Source: Candidatus Protoclostridium gallicola
Lineage (GTDB): Bacteria > Bacillota > Clostridia > Christensenellales > Pumilibacteraceae
Direction of reading: 5' to 3'
NCBI GenBank assembly: GCA_904387375.1
Contig: CAJFLE010000001.1
Coordinates: forward strand, 293,121 to 357,120
Length of the DNA: 64,000 nucleotides
Positions 8,035-16,561 of the stretch are shown piece after piece. The stretch's first letter is position 1; every line of letters begins with the position of its first letter. Below the pieces are notes generated by a model. The model saw nothing but the letters and a program-made list of their open reading frames with translations, was not told the DNA's origin and did no database searches. The translations under genes were made by a program, and so were the position numbers.

Positions 8035-9855
8035 TTATTCAAGGATTTTCGAGTTCTTATCGTGCGCGGCGATTATTTTTTCGAGATTTTCGCTCGTCAG
8101 ACCGTTTTCCGCAAGCGCGCCTTCCACGGACAGATTGCCGCAGAACTTGTCGGCGAACCCGAGACGGATCAGCTCGCACCTTTTGTTTTCGCCGTAATAT
8201 GCGAGCACGCTCTCGCCGAAGCCGCCGCGCAGCATTCCGTCCTCGACGGTTATGACGAGATTGCCTTCCCTGTTGATTTCGTCCAGAAAGGCGGTGTCAA
8301 GCGGCTTGATAAAGCGCACGTTGACGACCGTAGCGCCGCTGCCGCACGAAAGATCGAGCATGCGGCTGCCGGGTGCAAGTATGTACACGTCGCGCCGGCC
8401 TTCTTCGGCAACCGTCCATTTTCCGTACTCAACGGGCGGTACGGGTCTGTCGGTCACGTATTCCTTCGGGTATCTTATGGAAAGCGGGCCGTCGAAGGAC
8501 AGCGACCACCGCATCATTGCGGCCAGCTCTTCCCCGCACGAAGGCGTCACCACGGTCATGTTCGGCAGCGACGACAGATACGGTATGTCGAACAGCCCCT
8601 GATGCGTGGCTCCGTCGGCGCCCACCGCCCCCGCTCTGTCCACGAGAAAACGCACGGGCAGTTTGTTAAGGCATACGTCGTGAACGAGCTGGTCGTACGC
8701 CCGCTGCAGAAATGTGGAGTATACGGCAAAATACGGTTTTGCTCCGCCGGCGGCCATACCCGCGCACAGTGCGGCGGCATGCTGTTCGGCGATACCCACA
8801 TCGAAACATCTGTCGGGAAACGCTTCCTTCATTGCAGTCAGTCCGGTGCCCGGCAGCATCGCCGCCGAGACGGCTACTACCTTTTTGTCGTTTCCGGCAA
8901 GCTCGGTCAGCGTGCAGCCCACGACGTCCGAATACTTATGCGCCGCGCGATGCGCGCCTTCCACTCCGTGATATTTTTCCGGATCCTTTTCCGCTTCGTA
9001 CAGACCGCTGCCCTTGTTGGTAACGAGATGCAGGATCGCCGGGTGGTTTCTGGTTTTAAGCTGCATGAGCATGCGTACGACTTCCCGGATATTGTGTCCG
9101 TCGAAGGCGCCGTAATACTTGATGCCGAACTGCTCGAACAGTTTATTCGTTATGGGCAGCTGTTTTTTCACGAAAGATTTTGCGCGCTCGACCACTTTCA
9201 CTAGCGACGGACCGACGAGAGGTACTCCGTCGATTCCGGTTTTGAACGTGGTTTTCAGCGCTTTATACCGGCGGCTGAGCCGCAGCCTGCCGAGATATGC
9301 GGAAATCGCGCCGACGTTTTTGGAAATCGACATATTGTTGTCGTTGAGGATTATTATCATGCGCGTACCCGACGCGCCTATATCGTTGAGCGCCTCGTAT
9401 GCCATCCCGCCCGTCAGCGCTCCGTCGCCGATTACGGACACGACGTTGTAATGCCCGCCCGTCAGATCGCGGGCGCGCGCCAGCCCCAGTCCCACGGACA
9501 GCGAAGTACTGCTGTGGCCGGTGGAAAAAGCGTCGCACTCGCTCTCCCGCATGTTTTCAAACCCGGTCAGTCCGTCCGGCGTGCGCAGCGTTTCGAACGC
9601 GTCGCGGCGGCCGGTTATTATCTTATGCGCATACGACTGATGCCCGACGTCGAACACGATTTTGTCCTCGGGACAGTCGAAAACGTAGTGCAGCGCTATC
9701 GTAAAATCGACGGCGCCCAGATTGGAGGAAAGGTGCCCGCCGTTTTTGCTCACGACCTTGATTATATACTCCCTGACTTCGCCGGCGTACAGCTCCAGCT
9801 CGCGCATATCGAGCTTTTTGAGATCGGCGGGAGAATTTACTCGTTCAAGATACAT
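8035..9855 (-). CDS. dxs: 1-deoxy-D-xylulose-5-phosphate synthase
   Basis: First enzyme of the MEP isoprenoid pathway: thiamine-diphosphate-dependent condensation of pyruvate with glyceraldehyde 3-phosphate. The 606-residue chain shows the N-terminal GHLSSNLGAVD and FDVGHQSYAHKI segments, the TPP-binding GDGALTGGMAYEALN motif (about residues 145-160), the pyrimidine-domain DVGIAEQHA motif with its Glu, and a transketolase C-domain. It follows ispA by 3 bases. dxr and ispG lie in another operon at 31-34 kb, so the window covers three MEP steps. Confidence 0.97.
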   Translation of the reverse strand: MYLERVNSPADLKKLDMRELELYAGEVREYIIKVVSKNGGHLSSNLGAVDFTIALHYVFDCPEDKIVFDVGHQSYAHKIITGRRDAFETLRTPDGLTGFENMRESECDAFSTGHSSTSLSVGLGLARARDLTGGHYNVVSVIGDGALTGGMAYEALNDIGASGTRMIIILNDNNMSISKNVGAISAYLGRLRLSRRYKALKTTFKTGIDGVPLVGPSLVKVVERAKSFVKKQLPITNKLFEQFGIKYYGAFDGHNIREVVRMLMQLKTRNHPAILHLVTNKGSGLYEAEKDPEKYHGVEGAHRAAHKYSDVVGCTLTELAGNDKKVVAVSAAMLPGTGLTAMKEAFPDRCFDVGIAEQHAAALCAGMAAGGAKPYFAVYSTFLQRAYDQLVHDVCLNKLPVRFLVDRAGAVGADGATHQGLFDIPYLSSLPNMTVVTPSCGEELAAMMRWSLSFDGPLSIRYPKEYVTDRPVPPVEYGKWTVAEEGRRDVYILAPGSRMLDLSCGSGATVVNVRFIKPLDTAFLDEINREGNLVITVEDGMLRGGFGESVLAYYGENKRCELIRLGFADKFCGNLSVEGALAENGLTSENLEKIIAAHDKNSKILE

Positions 9856-9858
9856 ATA

Positions 9859-10683
9859 TCAGATTCCGTCCGTATTTCTGAGCAGAAAGGCCTTTGTCAG
9901 CTCTTCGAGAAACGCGGTATCGCCGCCCGTTTTTTTCAGCAGCGCGGCGGCCTCGCCGACCAGCGAATCAAGCTCGCGCTTCGCAGCCTCCCTGCCCAGC
10001 GCTCCGACAAGCGATGTTTCTCCCGAATCGGAATCGAGCAGATCGTCGCACAGCTGGAATGCCGCGCCGAAAACGCCGGCATATTCCTTCCACGGTCCGG
10101 TATCGGCGCCGGCGGATATCGCGCCGCCGACGACCGCCGCCTCGATGAGTTTACCCGTTTTGAGGGATGTAATGCGGCGCAGCCTGTCAGCGTCCGCCGC
10201 TTTGCCTTCGAATTCCATTGCCTGGCCGCCTACCATGCCGCAGGCGCCCGCGTTGTCCGCAAGCAGAGCGGAAATACGCGCGAATTTCGCATCGCGGCAC
10301 GACGCCCCTGCGATCAGTCCGAAAGCGAGCGTAAGCAGCGCGTCGCCGGCGAGCACCGCCGTCGCCTCTCCGAATTTCCGGTGCACGGTCGGCCTGCCGC
10401 GGCGGTAATCGTCGTTATCCATGGCGGGAAGGTCGTCGTGCACGAGCGAATAGGCATGCACGCACTCGAGAGCGCATGCCGCTTTCATATCGTCCGCGGA
10501 CGGCCGCGCGCCGCACGAAGCGAGCACTGCAAGATAAAGCACGGGGCGCAGGCGTTTGCCGCCCCCGAGCAGCGCATATTCCATGCCGTCGCGCAAGGCG
10601 ACCGGCGCGTCTTTCGGCACAACCGATGCCAGCGCGTCGTCCACAGTACTCTTTATCCGTTCGTATTCGCTTCTGAAATCCAT
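9859..10683 (-). CDS. ispA: Polyprenyl (farnesyl/geranyl) diphosphate synthase
   Basis: Head-to-tail condensation of IPP with allylic diphosphates to make C15 (or C10/C20) prenyl diphosphates. The 274-residue product has the GGGKRLRPVL motif (about residues 40-49), the first Asp-rich motif DDLPAMDND near residue 82 and the second DDLLDSDSG near residue 205, in short-chain-synthase arrangement. The ATG at 10683 overlaps the xseB stop as TAATG, so the start is secure and translation is coupled. Product chain length cannot be read with certainty. Confidence 0.93.
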   Translation of the reverse strand: MDFRSEYERIKSTVDDALASVVPKDAPVALRDGMEYALLGGGKRLRPVLYLAVLASCGARPSADDMKAACALECVHAYSLVHDDLPAMDNDDYRRGRPTVHRKFGEATAVLAGDALLTLAFGLIAGASCRDAKFARISALLADNAGACGMVGGQAMEFEGKAADADRLRRITSLKTGKLIEAAVVGGAISAGADTGPWKEYAGVFGAAFQLCDDLLDSDSGETSLVGALGREAAKRELDSLVGEAAALLKKTGGDTAFLEELTKAFLLRNTDGI

Positions 10684-10898
10684 TATTCCTTTTCTATATC
10701 GAGAGGTTGCTCGATCAGTTCGTTCATCTGTTTTTTCAGTTCGGTTATTCTGCCTTTCGTGGCATTGAGGCTGTCGAGGCACTCTTTGGTCACTGCGATG
10801 CCCTTTTCGAACAGCGCGATACCTTCCTCGAGCGTAACCCCGTCCGATTCGAGCGCAGCAAGCAGTTTTTCCAGTTCGTTTATCTTTTCGTCAAGCAT
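10683..10898 (-). CDS. xseB: Exodeoxyribonuclease VII small subunit
   Basis: A 71-residue helical protein with the family pattern (LEKLLAALESDGVTLEEGIALFEKG). XseB subunits bind XseA to form the single-strand-specific nuclease ExoVII. It lies 8 bases after xseA and overlaps the ispA start by one base; xseA-xseB-ispA-dxs is a conserved order. Confidence 0.94.
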   Translation of the reverse strand: MLDEKINELEKLLAALESDGVTLEEGIALFEKGIAVTKECLDSLNATKGRITELKKQMNELIEQPLDIEKE

Positions 10899-10906
10899 GT
10901 TTCACC

Positions 10907-12067
10907 TCACAGCACTTCCGCCTCTGCCTTTCCGTCGGCCATACGTACCGTTATGCGGTCGCCGGCTGCGAGAGCGGCGGCAGAAGTTATCTCTTCGCCG
11001 TTTCTGGCTATCTTCGCATAGCCCTGCGACAGTATTTTAAGCGGACTGGATTTGTCCAGCATGGCGGAAAGAAACGCGAGTCTGTTGCTTTTTGCCGCGA
11101 GCAGAGCGTCGAGCGCGTCTTTCATCTCTTCCGCGCTGCGCCGCACAGCCGATTCCCGCTTCGCGGCTGCCAGCTCGGCCTTTCCGACGAGGGACATCGC
11201 GCGGTATGCCACGCGGCTGGCGCAGGAAGAAACCTTGTCGTCCAGCGCATCCGAAAGCGCGGCGGCCAGAGAGCGCAGTCTTGCTATCTTGCCAGTAACG
11301 GGTTCGGATATTATATCCGCGGCAATACTCGGCGTGCCGGCGCGCACGGAAGCGCACAGATCGCACAGCGTATAGTCCGTTTCGTGTCCGACGGCGCTGA
11401 CCACGGGCAAAGCGCTCGCGGCAACTGCACGCGCCACCGTCTCGGTATTGTATGCGGAAAGATCGTATGCCGATCCGCCGCCGCGCGCGATTACGATGAC
11501 GTCTATGCCCAGACGGGAACGGTTTATGTCCCGCACGGCGTCGGCTATCGACTGTGCGCTCTCGCTGCCCTGCACTCTGACGTCGCATACGCATATATCG
11601 AGATACGGGTTCTTGGAGCGGACGACGGACAGTATATCGTGAATGACCGCGCCGTACTCGCTCGTAATTACGGCCGCTTTTTTTATGTGTTCTGGCAGCG
11701 GTGGACGGTTTTCGAACAGTCCCTCGCTTTTCAGCTTTTCTTTGAGTGCGAGCAGTTCGAGCAGCAGCTTACCCTCTCCGGACGGCGTAACGTCCTCGAT
11801 AACGAATGATACCCGCCCCGTTCTGGCATAAAAAGTAACCGTGCCGAGCGCTTCGACGTTCATGCCTTCCGCAATGCCGGCGGCCGTGCCGAATGTCACG
11901 CACTGAAGCGTGCAGTCGCCCTCGCGCAGCGTCATGAACGTACGCGCGCCGTAGCGCCGGAACTCGTACACTTCGCCGCAGACGGTGACGTCGTGCAGCA
12001 CGAGTTCGTCGTCGAACACGCCGCTTATATACTTATTCAGTTGGGATACTGTCAGTTTCCTTTGCAT
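10907..12067 (-). CDS. xseA: Exodeoxyribonuclease VII large subunit
   Basis: Catalytic subunit of ExoVII, degrading single-stranded DNA to oligonucleotides. The 386-residue protein has an N-terminal OB fold (about residues 5-95), the catalytic core with ITSEYGAVIHD and VIARGGGSAYDL, a VVSAVGHETDYTL segment and a helical C-terminus. The ATG at 12067 (MQRKLTVSQLNKY) matches where family members begin and overlaps the folD end by 16 bases. An upstream in-frame start at 12094 would add nine unconserved residues. Confidence 0.95.
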   Translation of the reverse strand: MQRKLTVSQLNKYISGVFDDELVLHDVTVCGEVYEFRRYGARTFMTLREGDCTLQCVTFGTAAGIAEGMNVEALGTVTFYARTGRVSFVIEDVTPSGEGKLLLELLALKEKLKSEGLFENRPPLPEHIKKAAVITSEYGAVIHDILSVVRSKNPYLDICVCDVRVQGSESAQSIADAVRDINRSRLGIDVIVIARGGGSAYDLSAYNTETVARAVAASALPVVSAVGHETDYTLCDLCASVRAGTPSIAADIISEPVTGKIARLRSLAAALSDALDDKVSSCASRVAYRAMSLVGKAELAAAKRESAVRRSAEEMKDALDALLAAKSNRLAFLSAMLDKSSPLKILSQGYAKIARNGEEITSAAALAAGDRITVRMADGKAEAEVL

Positions 12068-12906
12068 CTGAACGCCGCGTCCACGGTATTGCACAGCAGC
12101 ATGGTGACCGTCATGGGTCCTACGCCGCCCGGAACGGGAGTGATATAGGACGCCTTTTCGCTCGCGCCGGCAAACTCTACGTCGCCGTACAGCTTGCCGT
12201 TGTCCCGGTTCATACCCACGTCGATGACGACCGCGCCCTGCTTTATCATATCCCCTCTAATAAACTCTTTTATACCTACCGCGACAACGAGAATATCCGC
12301 GTTTTTCGTATGAGCCGCGAGATCCGCTGTTCTGGAATGGCATATGGTCACGGTAGCGTTCTCGGCCAGCAGCATCATGGCCACCGGCTTGCCCACTATG
12401 TTGCTGCGCCCGACGACGACGGCGTTCTTGCCCGATATGGAAGTGCCCGTCGATTTTATAAGTTCGATTATGCCGGCAGGCGTGCACGGCTTGGTGCACG
12501 GCAGACCGAGCATAAGCCCGCCCGCGTTTACGACGTGAAAACCGTCGGCGTCCTTTTCGGGCGCGATTTCAGCAAGCACGCGCTTTTCGTTTATTCCGGC
12601 GGGCAGCGGAAGCTGTACGAGTATGCCGTCCACGCTCGCGTCGGCATTGAGCTGGCGGACGAGCGATATTATATCGCCTTCTTCCGTTTCCTCGGGCAGA
12701 TCGTAGGAAAACGAACGTATGCCCGTATCCGCGCAGGCCTTTATCTTATTGCGCACATAGACTTCGCTGGCGGGATTGGCGCCCACTTTGATAACCGCCA
12801 GTCCGACTTTGCGGCCGTATGTTTTTTCGAACCGTTCCGCTCTTTCGGTAATTTTGCCGCGCAGCGACGCTGACAGCGCTTTTCCGTCGATGATTTCAGC
12901 TGACAT
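12052..12906 (-). CDS. folD: Bifunctional methylenetetrahydrofolate dehydrogenase/cyclohydrolase
   Basis: FolD interconverts 5,10-methylene-THF and 10-formyl-THF with NADP. The 284-residue chain carries EVYVRNKIKACADTGI (catalytic Lys-containing helix), the VQLPLPAGIN motif, the Rossmann segment VVGRSNIVGKPVAMML and the C-terminal TPVPGGVGPMT signature. It overlaps both the nusB end (11 bases) and the xseA start. Confidence 0.97.
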   Translation of the reverse strand: MSAEIIDGKALSASLRGKITERAERFEKTYGRKVGLAVIKVGANPASEVYVRNKIKACADTGIRSFSYDLPEETEEGDIISLVRQLNADASVDGILVQLPLPAGINEKRVLAEIAPEKDADGFHVVNAGGLMLGLPCTKPCTPAGIIELIKSTGTSISGKNAVVVGRSNIVGKPVAMMLLAENATVTICHSRTADLAAHTKNADILVVAVGIKEFIRGDMIKQGAVVIDVGMNRDNGKLYGDVEFAGASEKASYITPVPGGVGPMTVTMLLCNTVDAAFRCKGN

Positions 12907-13303
12907 CTTTGTTTTTCTCCTTTATGACCGACGCGAGCAGTCCGTTCACGAACGACCAGCTCTTGTCCGTGGAATATTTTTTCGCAAGCCCGGTAGCCTC
13001 GTTGGCGCTTACCGCCTGCGGAATATCGTCGCGGTAATAAATTTCGTACACCGCCACCATGAGTATGGCGAGATCGACTTTATATATCCTGTCGCGGGCA
13101 AAACCGTTGCTGTGGCCGGCTATGACCGAAACGAGCTCGTCCGCATGTTCGAGAATTCCGTTGTACGACGACTCCAGATACGCGGCGGCGTCGTCCGGAA
13201 GGCCGTGCAGAAAAAGCGAAAGAGTCAGGTCGTCTCTCTCCTTCCTGACGTTGTATTCGTAAATAAGTTTGAACAGCGATTCTCTCGCCGCGCTTCTACC
13301 CAT
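12896..13303 (-). CDS. nusB: Transcription antitermination protein NusB
   Basis: NusB binds boxA RNA with NusE/S10 and supports rRNA antitermination. The 135-residue all-helical protein shows the ARESLFKLIYEY N-terminus and the C-terminal VSANEATGLAKKY and FVNGLLASV motifs. The ATG at 13303 has a GGAGGA site 9 bases upstream. Its leader is unusual: a consensus promoter (13386-13414) is followed by a strong intrinsic terminator ending next to this ribosome site, so expression needs read-through. Confidence 0.95.
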   Translation of the reverse strand: MGRSAARESLFKLIYEYNVRKERDDLTLSLFLHGLPDDAAAYLESSYNGILEHADELVSVIAGHSNGFARDRIYKVDLAILMVAVYEIYYRDDIPQAVSANEATGLAKKYSTDKSWSFVNGLLASVIKEKNKDVS

Positions 13304-13321
13304 GCGGCAGTTTCCTCCGAT

Positions 13322-13355
13322 AAAAAAATTCCGCGCGTACAATGCCGCGCGGAAT
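13322..13355 (-). terminator. Intrinsic terminator/attenuator in the nusB leader
   Basis: Minus-strand RNA forms a perfect 10-bp stem (ATTCCGCGCG, 13346-13355, with CGCGCGGAAT, 13328-13337; loop of 8) followed by a run of seven U (13322-13328, sharing the last stem base). It sits downstream of the nusB promoter and a few bases before the nusB ribosome site. It may also stop spoIIIA read-through. Confidence 0.85.
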
Positions 13356-13385
13356 CCGTGTCCCGGCTACGCACCGATCATGACG

Positions 13386-13414
13386 ATTATATCATATCGA
13401 TGCGGATTTTTCAA
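13386..13414 (-). promoter_or_regulatory. Sigma-A promoter for the nusB operon
   Basis: TTGAAA (13409-13414) and TATAAT (13386-13391) on the minus strand, spacer exactly 17. The expected start is near 13378, giving a 75-nt leader that contains the terminator at 13322-13355. It lies 9 bases after the spoIIIAH stop. Confidence 0.8.
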
Positions 13415-13423
13415 TCTTTTTCG

Positions 13424-13906
13424 TCACTCTGTCGGAATTATTCTGACATTTGTGGCGTTCGTTTCCGTTTCGGTGACGATTATCTCCAGAATCTGGGCCG
13501 CCTGCGTGCCCGTCATCTCGCCGCACTTGACGATGACGTTGATATTTTCCGTCGTGCTCGTGACGACGGCGTCCTCGAATCCGAGCGCCTTTATCAGCCC
13601 TTCGAGCACGAGTTCGGTTTCCATGCTCTCGGTGAGCGCTATTTTGGCGGCTTCGGCTTCCGCTTTCGCTTCGTCGGAATACTCGCTCGACGCGATGATC
13701 TCGTCGTAATAGAGCATCGCCTCCTCGCGCGAAGCCGTGCGGTCGGTTCTGTACGCCGAGAAGAAGTCGGTGTACGTGGTACCGGCGTTCGCGTCGTCGG
13801 ACGGGTTCGTCGCCGTGAGGTTGAGCACGATGTTGAGCACGCCCGTAAGCACGAGAAGCGCTATCATGCCCGTCAAGATGAAGATCTTTTTCTTTTTGCC
13901 TAACAT
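13424..13906 (-). CDS. spoIIIAH: Stage III sporulation protein AH
   Basis: Mother-cell half of the SpoIIQ-SpoIIIAH channel linking mother cell and forespore across the engulfment membranes. The 160-residue protein has one N-terminal membrane segment (about residues 8-29) and an extracellular domain resembling YscJ/FliF ring subunits (about 95-160, containing GFEDAVVT and INVIVKC). A helical stretch with EEAMLYYDEIIASSEYSDE matches the family. It is shorter than the roughly 218-residue Bacillus protein. Last gene of the operon, 20 bases after spoIIIAG. Confidence 0.9.
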   Translation of the reverse strand: MLGKKKKIFILTGMIALLVLTGVLNIVLNLTATNPSDDANAGTTYTDFFSAYRTDRTASREEAMLYYDEIIASSEYSDEAKAEAEAAKIALTESMETELVLEGLIKALGFEDAVVTSTTENINVIVKCGEMTGTQAAQILEIIVTETETNATNVRIIPTE

Positions 13907-13926
13907 AATTGGTTACCCCCGAAAGA

Positions 13927-14367
13927 TTATTTTTGTATCGTTGCTTTCGCCAGTACATTAATTTTATTTTCGCTGATTCCGAAATATGACGCAACCGACG
14001 AAATCAGCTTTAATTTTACAGAAATATCGTTTCCTCCGTCGCAGATGATTATTACCCCTTCGGGCTTGGGAAACGAGCTTTCCGAACCGTCGGCGCTTAC
14101 GGAGTCCGTCCAATTGACGAGCACGGATACCTCGCCCACTCCGTCGATCTCGCTCAGTTTGCGCTCGAGCTCGGCAACCACACTCTCGCAATAATCATAT
14201 TCGCCGCTGCCCGATTGTATTCCGGAATCGGACGAAGAAGAGCACGACGTGCCGAAGTAAATGAAGAGCATGATCGTCACCGCGATTACCGCAATGATTA
14301 TTTCGATATGTCTGACCGACCGCACCCGCTCGAACGCGGCCGCCAGTTTGTCTTTGATCTTACCCAA
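13927..14367 (-). CDS. spoIIIAG: Stage III sporulation protein AG
   Basis: SpoIIIAG forms a large ring in the intermembrane space as part of the SpoIIIA-SpoIIQ feeding channel. The 146-residue protein has a cytoplasmic N-tail, a membrane segment (about 23-40), a Ser-rich linker and a ring-building domain with ELERKLSEIDGVGEVSVLV and a GVIIICDGG segment. It is clearly shorter than the Bacillus homologue (about 229), lacking much of the inserted region. It overlaps the spoIIIAF end by 8 bases. Confidence 0.9.
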   Translation of the reverse strand: MGKIKDKLAAAFERVRSVRHIEIIIAVIAVTIMLFIYFGTSCSSSSDSGIQSGSGEYDYCESVVAELERKLSEIDGVGEVSVLVNWTDSVSADGSESSFPKPEGVIIICDGGNDISVKLKLISSVASYFGISENKINVLAKATIQK

Positions 14368-14830
14368 GAATCACCTGCACTTTCGACTGCTCTATCCCGA
14401 GATAGTCAGCCGCCAGACTTTTTACCCTGAGCACGGCTGCGGAGCTGTCGGTAAATTCGCCCCTGAGCGTGATCGTCACTCCGTCCACTATGACGGTATC
14501 GCCGGAAGCGCTGCCGGTGACTTCGCAGTCGGCGTCATAGCCTTCCGCGGCAATTGCGCTGCCGAGCGCCGAAGCGACGAGCGAAAAATACGCGCCGTCC
14601 GTTACGTCCAGTATATCCTCATCATACGTGATTTCGCTGCCGGATATTCCGCACGATTCCATATCGACGCCGTTCTGCACGAGCGAAGGCAGCGGAAATA
14701 TCAGCACAAGCAGAAACACGTACGTGCACGCCGTCTTTATCACCTTATGGAGTCTGGTCCTCGACGTCAGCTGTTCCACCAGCACCCCTATGATTCCGGC
14801 CCCGACGACCGAAAGCAGCCATGCGGTCAT
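14360..14830 (-). CDS. spoIIIAF: Stage III sporulation protein AF
   Basis: A 156-residue membrane protein: two N-terminal hydrophobic segments (about 5-20 and 33-50) followed by an extracytoplasmic domain of the ring-building type. It is assigned by fold pattern and by position as the sixth gene of spoIIIA. The ATG at 14830 overlaps the spoIIIAE stop as ATGA, which fixes the start; the frame stays open far upstream but that part shadows spoIIIAE. Confidence 0.88.
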   Translation of the reverse strand: MTAWLLSVVGAGIIGVLVEQLTSRTRLHKVIKTACTYVFLLVLIFPLPSLVQNGVDMESCGISGSEITYDEDILDVTDGAYFSLVASALGSAIAAEGYDADCEVTGSASGDTVIVDGVTITLRGEFTDSSAAVLRVKSLAADYLGIEQSKVQVILG

Positions 14831-16041
14831 AATATCACGTTCCCCGACGAAATGACGATAAGCAGAAAGATAAAGTACAGAAAAGCCGCGCCAGCCATGA
14901 TTCCGCCGGTAAGCGACACGGTTTTCGAGCACGACGACAGCATGTCGCTCATGAGTTTGTCGCCCAGCGGCTCGACCGCAGCTGCTGCAAGTTTGAGACA
15001 CAGCGAATATACGGCTATCTGTACGATCACGGGCAGTATCGTTACGGCAAGCAGCACGAGCGTCGTATAGCCCAGCGCATTCTTGACAAGCACGCTGCCC
15101 GACAGCACGAGATTGAATCCGTCGGACAGATATCCGCCGATCACGGGTACGAACTTGCCTATCGTGAACTTGGCGCTGCGCACGGAGATACCGTCGACGA
15201 CGGAGGCGGTGATGCCCTGCACCGCAAGAAATGCCGACAGCAGAAAGAATCCCGTACCGAACAGCCACTTGACCGAGCCGGAAAAAAATTCCGACGTCTT
15301 CCCCAGTTTCACCTCGCTGGTCAGATTGCCCACTATGCCGAACACGAAAGCGGCTATGAGCATCGGAATAAGCACGACGCTCAGCAGGTTGAACAGGCCG
15401 CCCGACAGCACGGCGACGGCGGGCTGGAACACCGACGCACAGCTCGAAGCGCCCGACGCCGCCATCAGCGTCAGCACGAGCGGCAGCACCGTATTTATCT
15501 GCGCAGACATCGACCACAGCGTATCGGCGCACAGCGCAAACATACTCGCGGTCGCGCCGCCCACTACTGCGATCACCGCCGCCATTGCCGCAAAATGCAC
15601 TACCTTGCTCACGCTCTCCGAAGATCTGCCGCCCTTAATCGCGCCGAGCACTGAATACACTATCGCTATTGCCACGACCGTGACAAGCAGAGACAGCAGC
15701 GCGGAAACGCTTGTCCCGAACAGGCTCAGAATGAAGGAAAGCAGATCGGAAAAATCCAGGGAAAATTCGCCGCTTACGACGCTTTTTACCACGGAGACGA
15801 AGTCGGTGCCGCCGAAAATATCCGACTGCTCCTGACCCAGACCGGAAAGCAGTCCGTTCAGTTCGCCCGCGTCCAGAGCGCCGAGTATATCGTCGGCATA
15901 ATCGTAAGAAGTTTCGTTTCCTTCCGCATGCGCGGCAGGAGGACAGGACAGCGCTATGCCGAGCGCAAGCGTCAGGAATAGGACGAGAGCAAGGATATAA
16001 CGATATTCACGAGTTCGGTTACGACGGGTATTGTTAAGCAA
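14827..16041 (-). CDS. spoIIIAE: Stage III sporulation protein AE
   Basis: Polytopic membrane component of the spoIIIA channel, probably part of the export platform. The 404-residue chain begins with a signal-like hydrophobic segment (about 15-39), an acidic soluble region, then about seven membrane segments. The start is TTG at 16041 preceded by GGTGGTGA; no ATG lies before the signal segment. This makes a 70-base overlap with the spoIIIAD end, larger than the other overlaps of the operon. Confidence 0.9.
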   Translation of the reverse strand: MLNNTRRNRTREYRYILALVLFLTLALGIALSCPPAAHAEGNETSYDYADDILGALDAGELNGLLSGLGQEQSDIFGGTDFVSVVKSVVSGEFSLDFSDLLSFILSLFGTSVSALLSLLVTVVAIAIVYSVLGAIKGGRSSESVSKVVHFAAMAAVIAVVGGATASMFALCADTLWSMSAQINTVLPLVLTLMAASGASSCASVFQPAVAVLSGGLFNLLSVVLIPMLIAAFVFGIVGNLTSEVKLGKTSEFFSGSVKWLFGTGFFLLSAFLAVQGITASVVDGISVRSAKFTIGKFVPVIGGYLSDGFNLVLSGSVLVKNALGYTTLVLLAVTILPVIVQIAVYSLCLKLAAAAVEPLGDKLMSDMLSSCSKTVSLTGGIMAGAAFLYFIFLLIVISSGNVIL

Positions 16042-16364
16042 AATATCACCACCTTGCCGCCCAGCGCTATTTTGTTTGCGAGCGTGGGCAGTTTCGCGTC
16101 CTCCGCCGTATCGCAGGCGAATTCGATTATGTATCCGGCGCCGACTATCTTGACGAGATAACCGACGAGCGTCGCGTTTATGCCCGTTCTGTCGGTAAGG
16201 TCGGCCAGCAGCGCCACGATTTCCGTAAAGTAGTCAATGACGGACAGTATTATCGCAACGCCGCCCACGATACCTATGAGCGCCGCAATGTCAGACCGTT
16301 CGTTTCTTACGACCAGGACGCTCACGACCGTGACTATTCCTATCGCGGCAATACGCAGAATCAT
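15972..16364 (-). CDS. spoIIIAD: Stage III sporulation protein AD
   Basis: A 130-residue integral membrane protein with about four hydrophobic segments, distantly related to SpoIIIAC but longer. Conserved features include the KIVGAGYIIEFACDTAEDA segment (about 71-90) with its buried acidic residues. The ATG at 16364 overlaps the spoIIIAC stop by 4 bases (ATGA). The frame is open upstream but that part shadows spoIIIAB-AC. Confidence 0.9.
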   Translation of the reverse strand: MILRIAAIGIVTVVSVLVVRNERSDIAALIGIVGGVAIILSVIDYFTEIVALLADLTDRTGINATLVGYLVKIVGAGYIIEFACDTAEDAKLPTLANKIALGGKVVIFCLTIPVVTELVNIVISLLSSYS

Positions 16365-16561
16365 GTGTAAAGACCGAACACGCTTTGCAGCGCCGAAAAC
16401 AGATCGGTAAGCATATCGATGACAAGCAGCAGTCCGATAACCAGACCGACAAGCGTGACAATGGTCGCCATCTCGTCCTTGTCCGACTTTTTCAGAATCT
16501 GATTCACGATTGCCGTGAGCAGCCCGACGGCCGCTATTTTGAAAATTATGTCTATTTCCAT
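16361..16561 (-). CDS. spoIIIAC: Stage III sporulation protein AC
   Basis: A 66-residue protein with two transmembrane helices joined by a short charged loop (KKSDKDEMA), the standard SpoIIIAC layout. It is thought to be part of the membrane base of the channel. Start and stop overlap spoIIIAB and spoIIIAD, so translation is probably coupled. Confidence 0.92.
   Translation of the reverse strand: MEIDIIFKIAAVGLLTAIVNQILKKSDKDEMATIVTLVGLVIGLLLVIDMLTDLFSALQSVFGLYT

Noticed and set aside
5036..13303. ARG-box operators near argR as evidence of autoregulation
   Set aside because: argR is internal to an operon with only two bases before it and I see no convincing palindromic ARG box nearby.
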